Shown here: one piece after another, positions 50,801 to 61,695 of the stretch | How positions within the stretch are numbered: the stretch's first letter is position 1 | Layout of the letters: each line of letters starts with the position of its first letter | DNA from: Otis tarda | Taxonomy: Eukaryota; Chordata; Aves; Otidiformes; Otididae | Reading direction: 5' to 3' | DNA length: 64,000 nt | Assembly (NCBI GenBank): GCA_026413225.1 | Contig: CM048552.1 | Location: forward strand, 54,451,001 to 54,515,000 | Position numbers and translations under genes: made by a program | Notes under the pieces: generated by a model | The model's input: only the letters and a program-made list of their open reading frames with translations | Told to the model about the DNA's origin: nothing | Database searches by the model: none

Positions 50801-53800
50801 TCCCCATTCCCTAGTAATTCTAGTAGCTTTTCATTGTCAATCTCTGTGGTTTTGGTTAGGTTTTTTCCCTACCCTTGAACACAAGTGAGCAAAACTGGAC
50901 CCAGAATCGTATAGAGGCACAAATGACACCTACATAGAAGCACCTTGATTGACAGGAGTCTCTTTATGCACATGCAACACAAACAGTGAAGACTCCAGAA
51001 ATGCAGACTCACGGCACTGCAAATCAACATAGTCACTAGAGATGAAGTTCTTGGTGCTCACCTTGATGAGTGCAGAGCAGTGACCCATATCCCACTGATA
51101 TTTCCCAGGGCTTCCTGGCTCCCCGCTGCACTGCCCACTTCGTGCAGAATACTCATATAATGCAGGAATGAGGTCCAGCAGGTCTCCAACTGCATTCAGA
51201 AACTGGACATCAAAGACGCTCAGTGGCTGAGGAAAGGGAGACAAGAGACCACAAAAAGCGCTTTCAGACAGAGAAGCATCAAGACAGTCTCAGTTGTCAG
51301 AATTTTTCTTTTACTCTCAAAGTAAGCTCTTATGTGGGTCTATGAAACACCTGCACATAAGGCCCGGATGCTCAAACTCAGTGTGACATTAGGCACCTAG
51401 GTATCTTGAAGGGTCTGGCCCTTGTAGTGGCACTACCAGTTTCTGAGGAAAAAAAAGGAGATGCTAGCAGTAACTTATGAAACTTCTGTGTGCCTCTGCA
51501 AACAGCATACCAATCAGTCTGCTGTTACTGTTACACTGGGGTAATAGCAAGATTTAATTTTTTTTTATTTATCTAGATGCTTTTGGAGAGCCTTATATTA
51601 ACAAAAGCTCTTGGGAGTTTTCAGATTTTTATAAAGACTGTAATTTAAGATATCCCCTGGGCTCAGGAGGAAGAAATAAATGAGGGAAGCAAGATATGTG
51701 AACAATACTAATCAAGTATGGAACTAGCTGAAGAAAGGAAGTCAGTTACAAGGCACTCTGCTATGTGCTTTCAAAAACTCCTTATGGTATAGCCAGGGTT
51801 AACTACACAGCTCATTGAGCAACATGCTCTTCAGAACCGTCTCTTAATTTGCCTCTTCAAAAATAAAAGCTTAACAGTGGTCTAACCTCAACCTTGAAAC
51901 ACCATTTTCTAAATCTTTCCTGGTTCTTGCTTGCACCATGCCTTTAGTCAAGGCAAGGCTTAAAGAAAAAGTCAGAACACACATCACTGTAAGGTTATGA
52001 ACAGTAATTTTAGAATGGGACATAACCACATAGCAAAGAAACACATTGCTTGCAATATAAATCACTGTTATTAAACCATACAGCTGACCTCTCTACAAAC
52101 CCCAATAAATGAAAGACAAGGACATGGGAAAAATAAACAATGCTAAATCCATTTTCTTTTTATTCAGAAGGCTGAATTCTATGTTGTCCATCTGCTGCTT
52201 TGGCAGAGAGAATAACCAACAGGAAAACCAAAAATAGTGTAAACTTCAGTCCTTATATCCCAGGGGAAGGAATTAAACCTTCCCACAAGGCTTACCAAGA
52301 CAAGTGAGAGAAATAAGCTAGCCTCACAACTAAAATAATGCATTGCAGAAGGCCCTAACAGCAGCTATAGTTGGAAGAAAAAATCCAAAGCAAACTTTCA
52401 TGTATGTTACATTGCTTTAGCTCATCATGTTTTTGCTATAAGGACGCAAACAGGGAGCAGCAAAGGCCACATCAACAGATGTATCTTTGGATAGTTTTAA
52501 GCAATTTCGAGGTATGAATCATTTACAGAAAAGTCCCAACAATTGCTATCTCATTGGAATCCATACGGAGAGACTTGTCACTGTTTCAGCACAATTTTTC
52601 CCCATCCAGCTGCGCTTAAAGGTCTGTAAACGCACTACACAATGACGAGAAGCCGTTTTCCAGTGTCCAATTTACACAGGCACTACTGTAAAGTACCACC
52701 AGGAGGGGAGCGAACAGGATTGCATGTGAAAATGCTCAGCCAGCCCTGAGACATTTTAATTGCATTTGCCATCTATTTGCTACCACTCTATATGCTCCTC
52801 CATAAAACTTGCCTTCATTGCAACATCTACAGCTAGCTACGCTGATACTGCTGCAGCATCACTTGGAACTCCCTGTATATTTTTAGTGTCTCACACTTCT
52901 GTGCTATCTTACAGTCATCTCAAGTCAAAAATACAGTAACTATTAGTAAGTCCCCTCAAGCTAAAACAAAGGTGCCAAGCAAGGAAGCTATCAGAGCTAT
53001 ACACACAGAAAGGCAACCAGAGAGCAGGAGGAAAGACCTACCCAAACAAACCAGCAAAAGTTATGTAAATTCCTAGGGCTCTACTGGGGGAGATTAGGCT
53101 GCCAGCTCCCAAAGCCAGCCAAAATATTAGAGAAGTAAAAAGAGGAACTAGGTTGTTAAGTACCCACGAGGGTTCTGTTTTCGTTCCCCTTTTGAGGGGC
53201 AAGTTTTGTTCCCATTTCTTTGCAAGAACTCATTGCTCTGCTTGGATAACCCTGGTTTTGTGTTTAAGATTGCCTGATGCTCAGCAACATCACACAAGCA
53301 CAGTGCACAGAGCTTCTACAGAGTCTCAGTAAAACAGTGCATTCAAACAGAAGACTTGGGTGTCTGCAATGCAGGCCAAATCTGGGAATTTCAGGAATAG
53401 CCTGAGGCATCTGCCACAAAGTTAAGAGCTCCAGTTCAAGAATTATTACAGTTGATTTCCAGGATATATGGAGAAGTCTTCTCTATGAGGAGTTAATCAG
53501 GGTCCACTCACAAGAATTAGGAAAAAAAAAAGTGTGCATCATAACAAGTGCATAATATAGGGCATATTACAGTCTTTTGTAATCACCTTCTCTCATCTCA
53601 CAGAGCAGTGTCAGGAAAACTCCGTGCACACATGGTTTACATCCTGAAGAACGAATGAATGAGCTAAATTGACAAGCAGAGAGGTGGTATAGCCACGACA
53701 AGAGAAAGTCCTTTTGCTAAAACATGTGGCTCCTCCTCTAGGGTACCATCCTGAATAGCCAAAAAAAAAAAAAAAAAAAAATCAGTTTGAGTTACATTAG

Positions 53801-56800
53801 CTGCAAGGAGAAATAAGCTTAGAAAGGATAGCAGATAGGAGAGAATCAACCTTAAAGGCTTGTCTACGTGGGATGTTAAAATAGACAAGTTATTCTGTAA
53901 CAATTGTTTTCCAGCAACTTCTCCATGCGTGAGCATTCTCAATACAAAATAAGGAAGTACAAATAGAGAACTGTCCTAGAATCATTGTACTACTTGTTCA
54001 AGAGTCATTTCCCTGTGTAGACAAGCCCAAGATTAATCACAGCGTTGGTAGAGCATTAGGCAGATGAAAAGGCTTAATGTTCTTTGAGTGCCCCTCCTTC
54101 AGAAATTGTCTTGACAAAAGGGTTGGGTTTGTTTACTGGATATAAAATGTTGATAAACCAGATGGAATAGTGTCACACTTTACCAAGAAAATGTATTCAG
54201 ATTTTGACATCATTCTCAAATGATACTGGTAAATATCAAACTCAAAATACAGAAGTTTACAATATAGAATCATAGAATGGCTTGGGTTCAAAGGAACCTT
54301 TAAAGGTCATCTAGTCCAACCCCCCTGCAAGGAGCAGGGACATCTTCAACTACACATTGCCTTCATGCAGGTCTTAACGGAAGCACCTACCTAAAACAGC
54401 CCTGCAGGAAAGCAGACTTCATGCGATTAAAAAAATTTAGAACAGTACCCTGCAAAACATTTGCTTCATACATATAGGAATAAGAAATACGTACTAGTAC
54501 TACTATCAAACAGTTCAGAGCCCAAAACAAGTTTTCTTTCTGTAGTAAGGTTCAGTTACTTGTGGCCGACACAATGGTTCTACAACATTCAAATGAAGTA
54601 GACCTGAAGTTTAGGGGAGAAAAGAAAAATGGAACATTTCAGAGTGACCTGCGTGCACATAACCCAACTCTCATTTAAGCACTAGCTGGATTTGGCATAG
54701 CTTCAAACTACCATGCATTGTATAGGACAACAGAAACTCACATCTTTTCACTCGTCTTCCTCAAATAAGTGCACACCAACTAGTCCACCAAATGTAAAAC
54801 TCCAACTGCTAGCAAGTTTGAAAAGGAACATGTAGTGCTGATAGGAAACCCTGACACATGAAGTGTGTAAACTTAAAAGCAGATTAGCTATTGGTATGGT
54901 TCGTTTCCATCTCTTGAAAAGTGAGCAATTTTGTTCAACTTTGCCCAGTGCTCAGTGTTGAAATCCACAGACTTCATAAGCACAGTTTCTTTTCTCCATC
55001 TTTTGACCTATCCTTGTTAACCAACCAACTTCTTACTGTTCAGGAGAGCACTTTGTCCACGTACAAGCATTCACTGGGGGGAGTGGGAGTGGAAGGAAAT
55101 GCAAGAGCTTTGAAAGCCATCTCCTCCTCTTTTTTGCTTCTTCATGTCTCTGATCTTTTGGGATTGAAAAGTAAGACTTCTCAGCCTTTCTTCTGTAGTG
55201 TTTAGCCTTCTTTTAAGCTTAGGACATCAGGGGAAATTGCCTTCTGAACATAAAGAGTAATTACAGAGTGATCAGTTGTATTTAGGAGTATGCATAGTTT
55301 TTCCCAATAGCAGTTAGAACATGTGGCAACAAAATACAACCTGTCACATGCTGGGTTTGGTTCAGTTTTGATTTTGTGGGTTTTGGAGTTTTCAGATTTT
55401 TTTTTTTTTTTTTTGCTTGCCTGATGGGGGTTGGGAGAGGATAAAAAGCGGAAAAAAAAATCACCACACAACCAATACATAAGATATTCTCAATATTTCT
55501 AATGTTCATTACTACCATGAATTGCAAACTACTGCACCGCTGTAGATCAAAAGATAAACTTATTCTCAATTATAATAATCCTAAAATAATATGCATATTA
55601 AAAGGATTTTTTTTTTTAAATGAAATAAAAGTAGTCTCTACCAAAGGAAAAAGAGAAGAAGAGACTCTCAAAGCACTATGGAAAACATGGAATCAGAATG
55701 AGATTTGCTTTTAAAAATATGCAGATTTGTTGTGGAGGCTTTCTTTAGCTATTTTTTTAAGGTGAGAAATAAGTAATGGAAATAGTAAATACTTGTTACT
55801 GCAGTTGTTGCCCAAAGAAAGATCAAAACATCATTGGATTAATTGAACCAAAGTATAATACTTGGAAATGAGGGGAAAAAAAATAATCACCTATTAGGTG
55901 AATTTATTGGCTAAACATTCTACTTGCAACAAATAAAAGAACCTTTTTAACATTCTTATAACAGGTACTGCAAAAGCAAAGTTGAAAAGAGTCTCTTTGG
56001 AGGGCAAGGAATAAGGAAGATACTGTTGGTCTTGTCGGGGGTTTTTTGTTTAGTTTTTATAAGTGCCAACTCTTTATAGAAGCTGCATTGATTCTCAGAT
56101 AAGTGGATGTGACAAAGGTAGAACACTAATCAGTATCATTGCATCTGCACCTGTTTTTATTGTCTGCGTAAGCTTGGAGCAACAGTCTTCAAGCTCGGTT
56201 TCCTGAAGTGGATCCTAACAGCAGTAAATATGTACACAAATAGCAATGTTGTAGCCTAACCTCCCAGATGTAGCGTCGTATCCAAAGTGAACTGCATGTA
56301 CTTCGGCAGAGCTGTCAGGTATCATTTTGATGCCAAGGAAAACCAAACATCTAGGTGCAAAAGCAGCTGTCCAAACTATACTCAAAGGTAAGAGACTGAT
56401 GTTAACTTACTGGTTCTGGGAAACAGAGGAAACTGCAGCACCATCTCAAGTCAGACATACACAGACAGGGAACATTTTTGCTTTGAATAAAAAGATATAG
56501 ATCTCAACATAGGTGATAATGCCCAAAGTAGAATTGTGAATGGCATAGGAAAGAGTCAACATAAATCTCACCAACTGCTCCAGGCATGTTTGGAAAAAGA
56601 AATAAATATATCCACTGCATATAATTCAAGAATAGAGGACACAACTATGAACCACATATGACTGAACTTTCACTAAATGCACCATTTTTATATAGGCATG
56701 CTGATGAGATCTCTGAAAAGAGGATAAAAATGACTCAGTCATTTCAGAGGTCAGTGCTTTTTAGTATCAAATACAGTTAAATAAGTAAGTATCAGGGAAT

Positions 56801-59800
56801 GCTCATTACAGGTAGGACATGCCTATTATAGAATCATAGAATGATTCATATAAAGAATATATCATATAAATGAATCATATAAAGAAATAGCTCAGATACA
56901 AACTAGCACTTTCTCCTCCCTGCATCTGAACCTCAAGGATTCTCAAGCAGCCAAAAAAAACTGATGAGCTTTACAGGGCTCTTTAGATACAGGTTTATGA
57001 AAGGAATTAATGAGTTCTCTTCCTAGAAAGTCAAGGTTTCTTAGTATCTTCCTTATAACTCAGGCCCATCAGGACAGATCTTCCCATTTTATTGTGAACA
57101 GTTTTGTCTCCGAATTTGAGCCGATTCCCCATTCGTGAAAGCCCCAGAGGAAGTTCTACACAAGAAAGAGATGTGCATTTTACTAAAACTCAACTGTTCA
57201 TTATTTAGCACTCCCAACTTCTCTAAATTCTTGATATGGTGAAACCAAGACAATACGGGGTCAACTACAATTACTCAAGTCCTCCAACTCACATTGAGAA
57301 ACCTATGAGATATTAGACTTAAGGACAGCATTGCAATTACGATAGCTCTACTAGAGTTAAAGAAGCTCTGCTATTACATGCGAGCTGATGATCCAGAACA
57401 CAATTCTAATTGAATTTAAAAAACAAACAAAAAAAACCCCACAAGTGAAAAAAAAAAACCCCAACACCACAACAAACTCAACCCTACCCTATTTGGCCTG
57501 CCACAGCACTGACCATGTATTTTGTAATTGGAAACTTAGAAAAAGAGACGACATTTAGCAACATAAAAACATACTCCAAAATAGGGATGCTTTTAAGATT
57601 TGAAATTTGATGCTTGGAAATAAGAATGAAAGCTTTAATAAACTCCCTATGTACTGATTCATGCTGTTGCAGCTACTCTTTATATGTAGACGGTCATTTG
57701 CTCAATAACAATTGTAAAGTAATGACAGCAAGCACTTTAAAAGTGTCCGTCCTTCCAACATTCACACATGGATACAAAAGTCACCCCCAGTCTCATCAGC
57801 ACATGCGTGCCCAGGGCTCCAAGTCCTGTGCAAAGGATGTGTGGTGGCATGACCCGAGTGCTCAGTCACATTATCTACACTGAACAGCCACACAAGTTTT
57901 TTAATGTTTTGACATTTTAGAATGGCATGCAGAATGAGTGCTTGCCACTAACTGTCCTTTTTTTTAAAAAAAAAAAAATATCAGTTTCCCTTTTCCCATC
58001 TTTGTCCTCTGACAGCCCATCCCCAGCTACTGAAAAAGAGACGCAGTAATCTTACTGTTCGTTTCTGTAGTTTAGCCCACTCGAGGGCTCCCATGTACAG
58101 CCCATCCAACTGTGCAATAATATAGCCAGCATGCCTCCAAAAGGGGTCATCCTTATTATTTCTGATTTGTTGTCTTGTCCATTGATCTTGTTTCCTGCAG
58201 AGGAACAAACAGGTTGGGGTTTTCTTGTTTCTATTTTAGAGTATAACTGACAATGCAGGGAAGGGACAAATGTATTATGGCCCAGATGATCCAACTTTCC
58301 TAGTGTTTTGAGGTAGATATGCCTTGGAAATACTTTATACATAAGTGTTACATCCTCTGGGTGTGAACATTCAGATCCAGGTTCAAGACTGTCTAAGGAA
58401 CCTGAAGGAGCACAAGTCCATGGGACCTGATGAGATGCACCCACGGGTCCTGAGGGAACTGGCGGATAAAGTTGCTAAGCCATTATCCATCATAGCTGAG
58501 AAGCTGTGGCAGTCCAGGGAAGTTTCCACTGACTGCAGTAACATAACCCCCATTTTTAAAAAGGGAAACAAGGAAGACCCAGGGAAACACAGGCCAGTCA
58601 GTTACTTGGCAAAATCATGGAGTAGATCTTCCTGGAGACTATGTGAAGGCAGATGGAAAATAAGGAGGTGATCAGTGACAGCCAACACGACTTCACCAAA
58701 GGCAAATTGTACCTGACCAATTTGGTGGCCTTTTATGATAGGGTTACAGCACCAGCAGATAAGGGAAGAGCAACTGACATCATCTACCTGGACTTGTGCA
58801 AAGCATTTGACAGTGTCCTGCACAACATCCTTGTCTCTAAACTGGAGAGACATGGATTTGATGGATGGTCCACTCAGTGGATAAGGAACTGGTTGGCTGG
58901 TTGCACTCAGAGTTGCGGTCAATGGCTTGATGTCCAAGTGGAGACCAGTGACAAATGATGTTCCTCAGGGGTTGCTACTGGGACTAGTCCTGTTTAATAT
59001 CTTTGTCAGTGACACGGATGGTGGGATTGAGTGCACCCTCAGCAAGGCTGCCAAACAACACCAAGCTGTGTGGTGCAGTCAACACACTGGAGGGGAGGGA
59101 TGCTATCCAGAGGGATCTTGACAGGCTGGAGAGGTGGGCCTGTGCAAGCCTCATGAAGTTCAACCAGGCCAAGTGCAAGGTCCTGCACATGGGTTGTGGC
59201 AATCCCAAGCACAAATCCAGGCTGGGTGGAGAATGGATTAAGAGCAGCCCTGAGGAGAAGGACTTGGGGCCACTAGTGGATGAGAAGCTCAACACGAGTC
59301 AGCAATGTACACTTGCAGCCCAGAAAGGCAATGACATACTGGGCTGCATCAAAAGAAGCGTGGCCAGCAGCTTGAGGGAGGTGATTCTGCCCCTCTACTC
59401 TCCTCTCGTGAGACCCCACCTGGAGTACTGGGTCCAGCTCTGGAGCCCCCAACATAAGAAGGACATGGACCAGTTGGAGTGAGTCCAGAGGAGGGCCACA
59501 AAATGATCAGAGGGCTGGAGCATCTCTTCTATGAAGACATGCTAAGAGAGTTGGGGTGGTTCAGCCTGAGGAAGAGTAGGCTCCAGGGAGACTTCCAGTG
59601 GCCTTCCAGTACATAAAGGGGAAAGATGGAGAGAAACTTTTTAGCAGGGCCTGTTGTGATAGGACAAGGGGTAATGGTTTTAAAATAGAAGTAGGTAGAT
59701 TTAGACTTGATATAAGGAAAAAAAAAAAATTACAGTGAGAGTGATGGAACACTGTAACAGGCTGCCCAGAGAAGTGGTAGATGCCCCATCCCTGGACACA

Positions 59801-61695
59801 TTCAAGACCAGGTTGGACGGGGCTCTGAGCAACCTCCTCTAGTTGAAGATGTTGGAGTTGGACTAGATGAGGTCTCTTCCCTTTAAAGGTCCCTTCCAAC
59901 CCAAACTATTCTATGATTCTATGAACATACCCTACAGTAGTGTGCCTCTACCAGACTTTAGTATCATAGAAAGAGCTGGACTCCACCTCTATGGGGGACT
60001 CAATTACATCAGATCTAGCATTCCCTCAAAGTCAGTAAAGGGAAACAAGCATTTGATAGGTCATATGAACCCTTCCCCTAGGTACAAATGCAATGAAAGC
60101 TTTCTGCTGGTGGTGCTCAAACACTGCCTAAGAACCACTGCTATCCTCCACTGAGAAAAAGGTGGGAGGCCAAACACAACCATCTCACGTGCCAAATCCA
60201 ATCAAGAGGTTACTAGCCAAATAACTGGGGTCTAGAGCATGAGGTAACACAAGCTGAACAGACCCTAGGACAAGAGCAGCCAACATTGTAAGGATCTCCC
60301 AGAGTTCCCTCCTTTGCTGTGTGCAAAGAGCCACAGAAGAACCACAGATGTTAAAGTCAGGACCAGACTCTGGCTTCTTCCATCCTCTTGTACCTATCCA
60401 TCTAGCATTACATACAGAAGCAAAAAAGAGGGAAGGAACCTGATAAAGAAGAAACTCTTCCAGCAGTATATGGGTGATAAAACCAGCCAGATTTAGCTGT
60501 CTGGAAGTAACAAGATGCAAGAACTATGTCAGAGGAAACAGGGATACGGTCAGAGCATTCAGAGCTAAAGACTTTAAGGACAATGCAGCAGAGCCAATAT
60601 TGCAAAACTGCTATGAAGTAAAGCAGCAATGCAGGAGTCCAGAATACAGGCAACAAAAAATGCCCCCTCCATCCAACAACATATCTTGGAGGATACAGTT
60701 GCTATGCTGAGTCATTCTGGGGGGGAAAAAAAAAAAAAAAAAAAAAACACACCCATACAAATTGATATAACACCTATACAACTTGATATGATAGCTATCC
60801 CATTTTACTCACAAGGACGACAGCAATGATGAAGAATGATAGCAAGGGACTGCTAAGGTTTTTTTTCTCTTTTTGGATAAGCTAAAACTTTTAAAATATG
60901 CACCAAGAACAGAATCAGTCAGATATCTAACCCCTTGTGGAAACCACAAGACAAGGGAAAGATGGGAAAAATAGTCCCCAGAAATGACCAAAGTTTCACA
61001 GAAGTATTTGTAATGGTAGAAAACATAAGTCTAAGGAGATTTAAATAATTGGTAATCACTGTTGAGTTTCCTAGTACCTGGCTTGGTTCTTTCTCCCACT
61101 TGTAGTTTCCACCAGTGTACCTTCATTATTTGAGCAGAATTACTTTTGATTTATATAGCTGAAGAGAAAAGGGAATCAGGACTTTTGCGATTAGAACAGT
61201 GGTAGGATAAAAAAATGCTAAGCTCACAGAGGAAGGAAAAGATACACAATGCTAAAAAGATTAAGATGCCAGGAAGCCACACTGTTTAGTGTAGCTGAAC
61301 ACCCATATTCAAAATATCAGGTTTTTAGAAAAAGATTTTGACTAGAATGACCTTCATAATTCATTGGCATTATCCACATCCCTTTATAGCAATGGTTTTA
61401 AACATTTCTTTGAAAGAATCAGAATTAGGGAAGGGCATACGCCTTTCATGTATATTTAGAATTTTTTTCGTACTAATGGCATTCAATGAGAGGGAAAGGA
61501 AGCATGTATTTTCTTTAGCCCATAAGGAAGAGAATAAAAAACTCTCCAAAATTCTGTCATCCTCCAACCCCAAGTCTTTAATAATTTCTTTTCTAAGAAC
61601 TAAATACATACGCCATAAAATTCTGAACTCCACTTCGAATGGCGGGATTCTTAATTAACTGTGGGTACATGTTTGCAGCATGGTCATACATGTGC
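35684..61695 (-). CDS. PLBD1: PLBD1, phospholipase B domain containing 1, nine 3' coding exons
   Basis: Nine exons on the - strand (61695-61612, 58194-58056, 51226-51062, 49894-49750, 42505-42305, 42192-42052, 38779-38594, 37553-37447, 35851-35684) join in frame with GT-AG boundaries to about 445 codons. The mammalian protein is about 550 residues, so roughly 110 N-terminal residues with the signal peptide lie beyond the right edge. PLBD1 is a secreted or lysosomal glycoprotein of the phospholipase B-like family, an N-terminal-nucleophile hydrolase that matures by self-cleavage and removes acyl chains from phospholipids. The nucleophile Cys is in [11 protein letters not shown] (codon at 51079-51077). 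N-glycosylation sequons are visible as NQT, NLS and NHT. The C-terminus matches the family ([33 protein letters not shown]). The gene converges on ATF7IP. Confidence 0.96.
37447..37553 (-). CDS. PLBD1: PLBD1 exon
   Basis: The acceptor is cttctgcccag and the donor TCCAAG|gtaagt. It encodes [19 protein letters not shown] then [16 protein letters not shown]. The Cys-rich DPC-N-ICCR-DL motif is typical of the family and supplies a disulfide. Confidence 0.95.
38594..38779 (-). CDS. PLBD1: PLBD1 exon
   Basis: The acceptor is tctggcag and the donor TACAACA|gtaaga. It encodes [20 protein letters not shown] then [18 protein letters not shown] and MKYIMRYN. The block [14 protein letters not shown] is strongly conserved. 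NLS is a sequon. Confidence 0.96.
42052..42192 (-). CDS. PLBD1: PLBD1 exon
   Basis: The acceptor is cccatacctag and the donor CGGAAAG|gtaata. It encodes [19 protein letters not shown] then [20 protein letters not shown]. The YNNQ(Y/W)M(V/I)(L/V)D motif is diagnostic of the phospholipase B-like family. Only 112 bases of intron separate it from the preceding exon. Confidence 0.96.
42305..42505 (-). CDS. PLBD1: PLBD1 exon
   Basis: The acceptor is gtttaag and the donor AACTCTG|gtaaat. It encodes [20 protein letters not shown] then [19 protein letters not shown] and [23 protein letters not shown] and LQTTN are family motifs. NQT is an N-glycosylation sequon. Confidence 0.95.
43686..43721. repeat. 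Perfect 15-bp inverted repeat (hairpin)
   Basis: Arms tttaaagaaatcttg and caagatttctttaaa are exact reverse complements, separated by the six bases tttcag. It lies in a PLBD1 intron, and RNA of either strand could fold into this stem-loop. Confidence 0.9.
46895..47009 (+). mobile_element. CR1 LINE 3' tail
   Basis: Clear CR1 end: 'gtccctgctccttgcagagg', 'ttggactagatgacctttag', 'aggtcccttccaacacaaac', then 'tatgattcta'. It is inserted antisense to PLBD1. Confidence 0.9.
48504..49097 (+). mobile_element. Solo LTR of an avian endogenous retrovirus
   Basis: About 594 bases running from TGttctcgttttggctgaga to ggggttaaacctgaCA, with the TG...CA ends of retroviral LTRs. The body matches a repeat type I know from many bird genomes ('gttgataatacactgatgtt', 'gacccaaactggccaaagg'). 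A TATA box (tatataa) lies at 48747-48753, followed by a pyrimidine-rich leader. No second LTR or internal genes are nearby, so it is a solo LTR left by recombination. I could not identify a clear target-site duplication. It is antisense to PLBD1. Confidence 0.85.
49750..49894 (-). CDS. PLBD1: PLBD1 exon
   Basis: The acceptor is gtttcccag and the donor TACCCAG|gtaaag. It encodes [20 protein letters not shown] then [17 protein letters not shown] and SRVSFSSYP. The LPG...HSSW..Y block is conserved in phospholipase B-like proteins and follows directly on the nucleophile segment. Confidence 0.95.
51062..51226 (-). CDS. PLBD1: PLBD1 exon with the catalytic nucleophile Cys
   Basis: The acceptor is ctttcctcag and the donor ATCAAG|gtgagc. 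It has 55 codons, phase 0 to 0: [19 protein letters not shown], a variable loop, then [11 protein letters not shown]. In the family, cleavage before this Cys frees it as the N-terminal nucleophile. The Gly/Ser-rich loop before it ([16 protein letters not shown]) is where the maturation linker lies. Confidence 0.95.
54264..54350 (-). mobile_element. CR1 LINE 3' tail, reverse orientation
   Basis: Begins with atagaatcatagaatgg and continues 'cctttaaaggtcatctagtc' and 'ccctgcaaggagcagggaca', the complement of the CR1 end. It is in the same sense as PLBD1. Confidence 0.9.
56827..56885 (-). repeat. Minimal CR1 terminus followed by a small tandem repeat
   Basis: The motif tatagaatcatagaatgatt is the CR1 terminal repeat, with nothing else of CR1 attached. 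It is followed by three imperfect copies of an element like 'atgattcatataaaga'. This may be expansion of the CR1 end. Confidence 0.55.
58056..58194 (-). CDS. PLBD1: PLBD1 exon
   Basis: The acceptor is ctctgcag and the donor CGAACA|gtaaga. It encodes [20 protein letters not shown] then [19 protein letters not shown], a hallmark of the family's N-terminal chain. A CR1 insertion begins about 190 bases upstream of it in the preceding intron. Confidence 0.95.
58383..59923 (+). mobile_element. 5'-truncated CR1 LINE with broken reverse transcriptase
   Basis: About 1.5 kb, antisense to PLBD1. Pieces of the ORF2 reverse transcriptase are readable in shifting frames: '[15 protein letters not shown]', '[20 protein letters not shown]', '[19 protein letters not shown]', then '[13 protein letters not shown]', '[12 protein letters not shown]' and '[18 protein letters not shown]'. 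The catalytic YxDD-type block is disrupted by a frameshift near 58950-59050. The 3' end is intact, with 'ttggactagatgaggtctct' and attctatgattctatg. It is not a functional gene. Confidence 0.93.
60726..60746. repeat. Long A run
   Basis: About 21 consecutive A, preceded by a G run. Not attached to a recognisable retrotransposon, so it is a plain homopolymer. Confidence 0.85.
61612..61695 (-). CDS. PLBD1: PLBD1 exon, most 5' seen
   Basis: The acceptor is ctttcag and the donor ATGGC|gtatgt. The exon is 84 bases, entering and leaving in phase 2. It encodes [19 protein letters not shown] then RSGVQNFMA. Earlier exons must lie to the right of the window. Confidence 0.92.

Larger units (their letters stand above)
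49895..61611 (-). other. PLBD1 introns between the nucleophile-region exons and 5' exons
   Basis: Intronic DNA around exons 51062-51226 and 58056-58194. Contains A runs (53761-53780, 60726-60746), T runs (55397-55413), and the CR1 copies listed separately. No further coding segment was recognised; the open frames here are CR1 pieces or chance. Confidence 0.8.

Noticed and set aside
59003-59482. 159-codon + strand frame as a gene
   Set aside because: It is the C-terminal part of the CR1 reverse-transcriptase protein, cut off from the rest by frameshifts.
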